A stretch of 64,000 nt of DNA from assembly GCF_009192765.1 (NCBI RefSeq), contig NZ_VOHQ01000009.1:62001-126000 (forward strand). Direction: 5' to 3'. Both the position numbers and the translations under genes were made by a program. The notes under the pieces are model-generated. The model searched no databases. It worked only from the letters and a program-made list of their open reading frames with translations, and was not told the DNA's origin. The stretch comes from Agriterribacter humi. GTDB lineage: Bacteria; Bacteroidota; Bacteroidia; Chitinophagales; Chitinophagaceae. Positions within the stretch are counted from its first letter, which is position 1. The number at the start of each line of letters is the position of its first letter. Shown one piece after another: positions 63,312 to 64,000 of this stretch.

Positions 63312-64000
63312 ATGCAATCCATATTACAAAAACAATACGAGGCACTCGAAAAAAAACTAAGTCCCGAAGTAAAAGAACTCATGGGCAAATGGAAAGAACT
63401 GAAAAATAAATACGAGGCAGATTTTTTTGAATATACTGTACGCGGTAAAGTCATTAAACAGCAAATCAATACCGTGTCTTTAAGCGGCACAAAAATTCCA
63501 AAAGTTGTTTTGCCTGCTTATAAAGACTGGGGAGATATTGTACAATGGCAAATGCAGGAGAACGTACCAGGTGAATTTCCCTATACCGCCGGGGTGTTTG
63601 AACTGAAACGGCAGGGAGAAGACCCAACAAGGATGTTTGCAGGCGAAGGCGGACCCGAACGTACCAACAAACGTTTTCATTATGTTTCTGCCGATCAGCC
63701 GGCAAAAAGGCTTTCCACCGCTTTTGACAGTGTTACATTGTATGGACAGGATCCTGCATACCGTCCCGATATTTACGGTAAAATTGGGAATGCCGGGGTT
63801 AGCATTGCAACGGTGGATGATGCTAAAAAACTATACAGCGGGTTTGATCTGTGCGATCCTTCCACCTCTGTAAGTATGACCATTAACGGCCCGGCACCGG
63901 TGATACTTGCATTTTTTATGAATGCAGCTATTGATCAGCAATGCGAAAAGTGGATAGAAGAAAACAAATTGTGGCATGAAGTAGAAAAGATACGAAAAAA
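63312..64000 (+). CDS. icmF: IcmF C-terminal half: mutase subunit (cut by window edge)
   Basis: 229 complete codons are visible from the ATG at 63312 and the gene runs off the right edge. The start reads [18 protein letters not shown], a coiled linker. It is followed by the TIM-barrel mutase with PRxF-type substrate motif [20 protein letters not shown], the [18 protein letters not shown] stretch and [20 protein letters not shown]. These match the large domain of IcmF-like radical B12 mutases. A TAA stop lies 6 bp before the ATG in the same frame, so this is a true separate gene and not a simple frameshift product. It likely binds the preceding subunit to form the active enzyme. Confidence 0.9.
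   Translation, partial: MQSILQKQYEALEKKLSPEVKELMGKWKELKNKYEADFFEYTVRGKVIKQQINTVSLSGTKIPKVVLPAYKDWGDIVQWQMQENVPGEFPYTAGVFELKRQGEDPTRMFAGEGGPERTNKRFHYVSADQPAKRLSTAFDSVTLYGQDPAYRPDIYGKIGNAGVSIATVDDAKKLYSGFDLCDPSTSVSMTINGPAPVILAFFMNAAIDQQCEKWIEENKLWHEVEKIRK

Overview
The window is a stretch of a Bacteroidota chromosome, most likely from the family Chitinophagaceae. The reasons are: two SusC/SusD pairs, the type IX secretion regulator PorX, an LpxC-FabZ fusion, two adjacent ClpP paralogues followed by ClpX, a menaquinone-futalosine enzyme (MqnC), promoters of the Bacteroidota type (TAnnTTTG) and almost no Shine-Dalgarno sequences. The family-level placement is inference; the phylum is secure. No insertion sequence, CRISPR array, rRNA gene or prophage is visible. 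Most genes are housekeeping, and the accessory signals are small: broken genes, palindromic elements and dispersed intergenic repeats.

Layout. 1-4077: three tandem FAD-dependent oxidoreductases, the second and third with near-identical twin-arginine leaders. 4356-6599: a Rel/SpoT ppGpp enzyme, followed by tRNA-Leu(UAG) and an AAA ATPase of the DUF4143 type. 8339-13306: tig, clpP1, clpP2, clpX (protein quality control) and a 58-residue protein. 13367-16754: acyl-CoA dehydrogenase, helix-hairpin-helix protein, metallo-beta-lactamase fold hydrolase and a small conserved protein. 16897-23822: porX, divergent from an HD hydrolase that leads into lpxD, lpxC-fabZ, lpxA and an ABC ATPase, which supplies early lipid A synthesis. 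23972-33620: Na+/H+ antiporter, alanine dehydrogenase with tsaE, a Cu(I) P-type ATPase, RecQ, a HerA-like ATPase and a GroES-like protein. 33745-40042: an orphan response regulator, a frameshifted PIN toxin, mqnC, an aspartyl protease with a PDZ domain, and an active/inactive pair of M16 peptidases.

40122-50918 holds two SusC/SusD outer-membrane uptake operons with no glycoside hydrolase beside them, so the substrate is unknown. 51259-56274: an RND/MMPL exporter, recO and a RicT/PSP1 protein. 56526-61699 is a minus-strand L-fucose operon (transporter, dehydrogenase, lactonase, SGNH esterase, mutarotase, diketo-deoxyfuconate hydrolase) that follows the non-phosphorylating route to pyruvate and lactate. 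The dehydratase and a second dehydrogenase are not in view. 61837-64000 holds an isobutyryl-CoA-mutase-like enzyme whose B12-plus-GTPase half and mutase half are separate genes, whereas the IcmF family is normally one chain.

The points most worth a second look are the split IcmF, a palindromic element inserted in frame in the copper ATPase gene, a dispersed repeat that begins exactly on a TAG stop codon at two loci, and a GC-rich structured island at 4129-4240.
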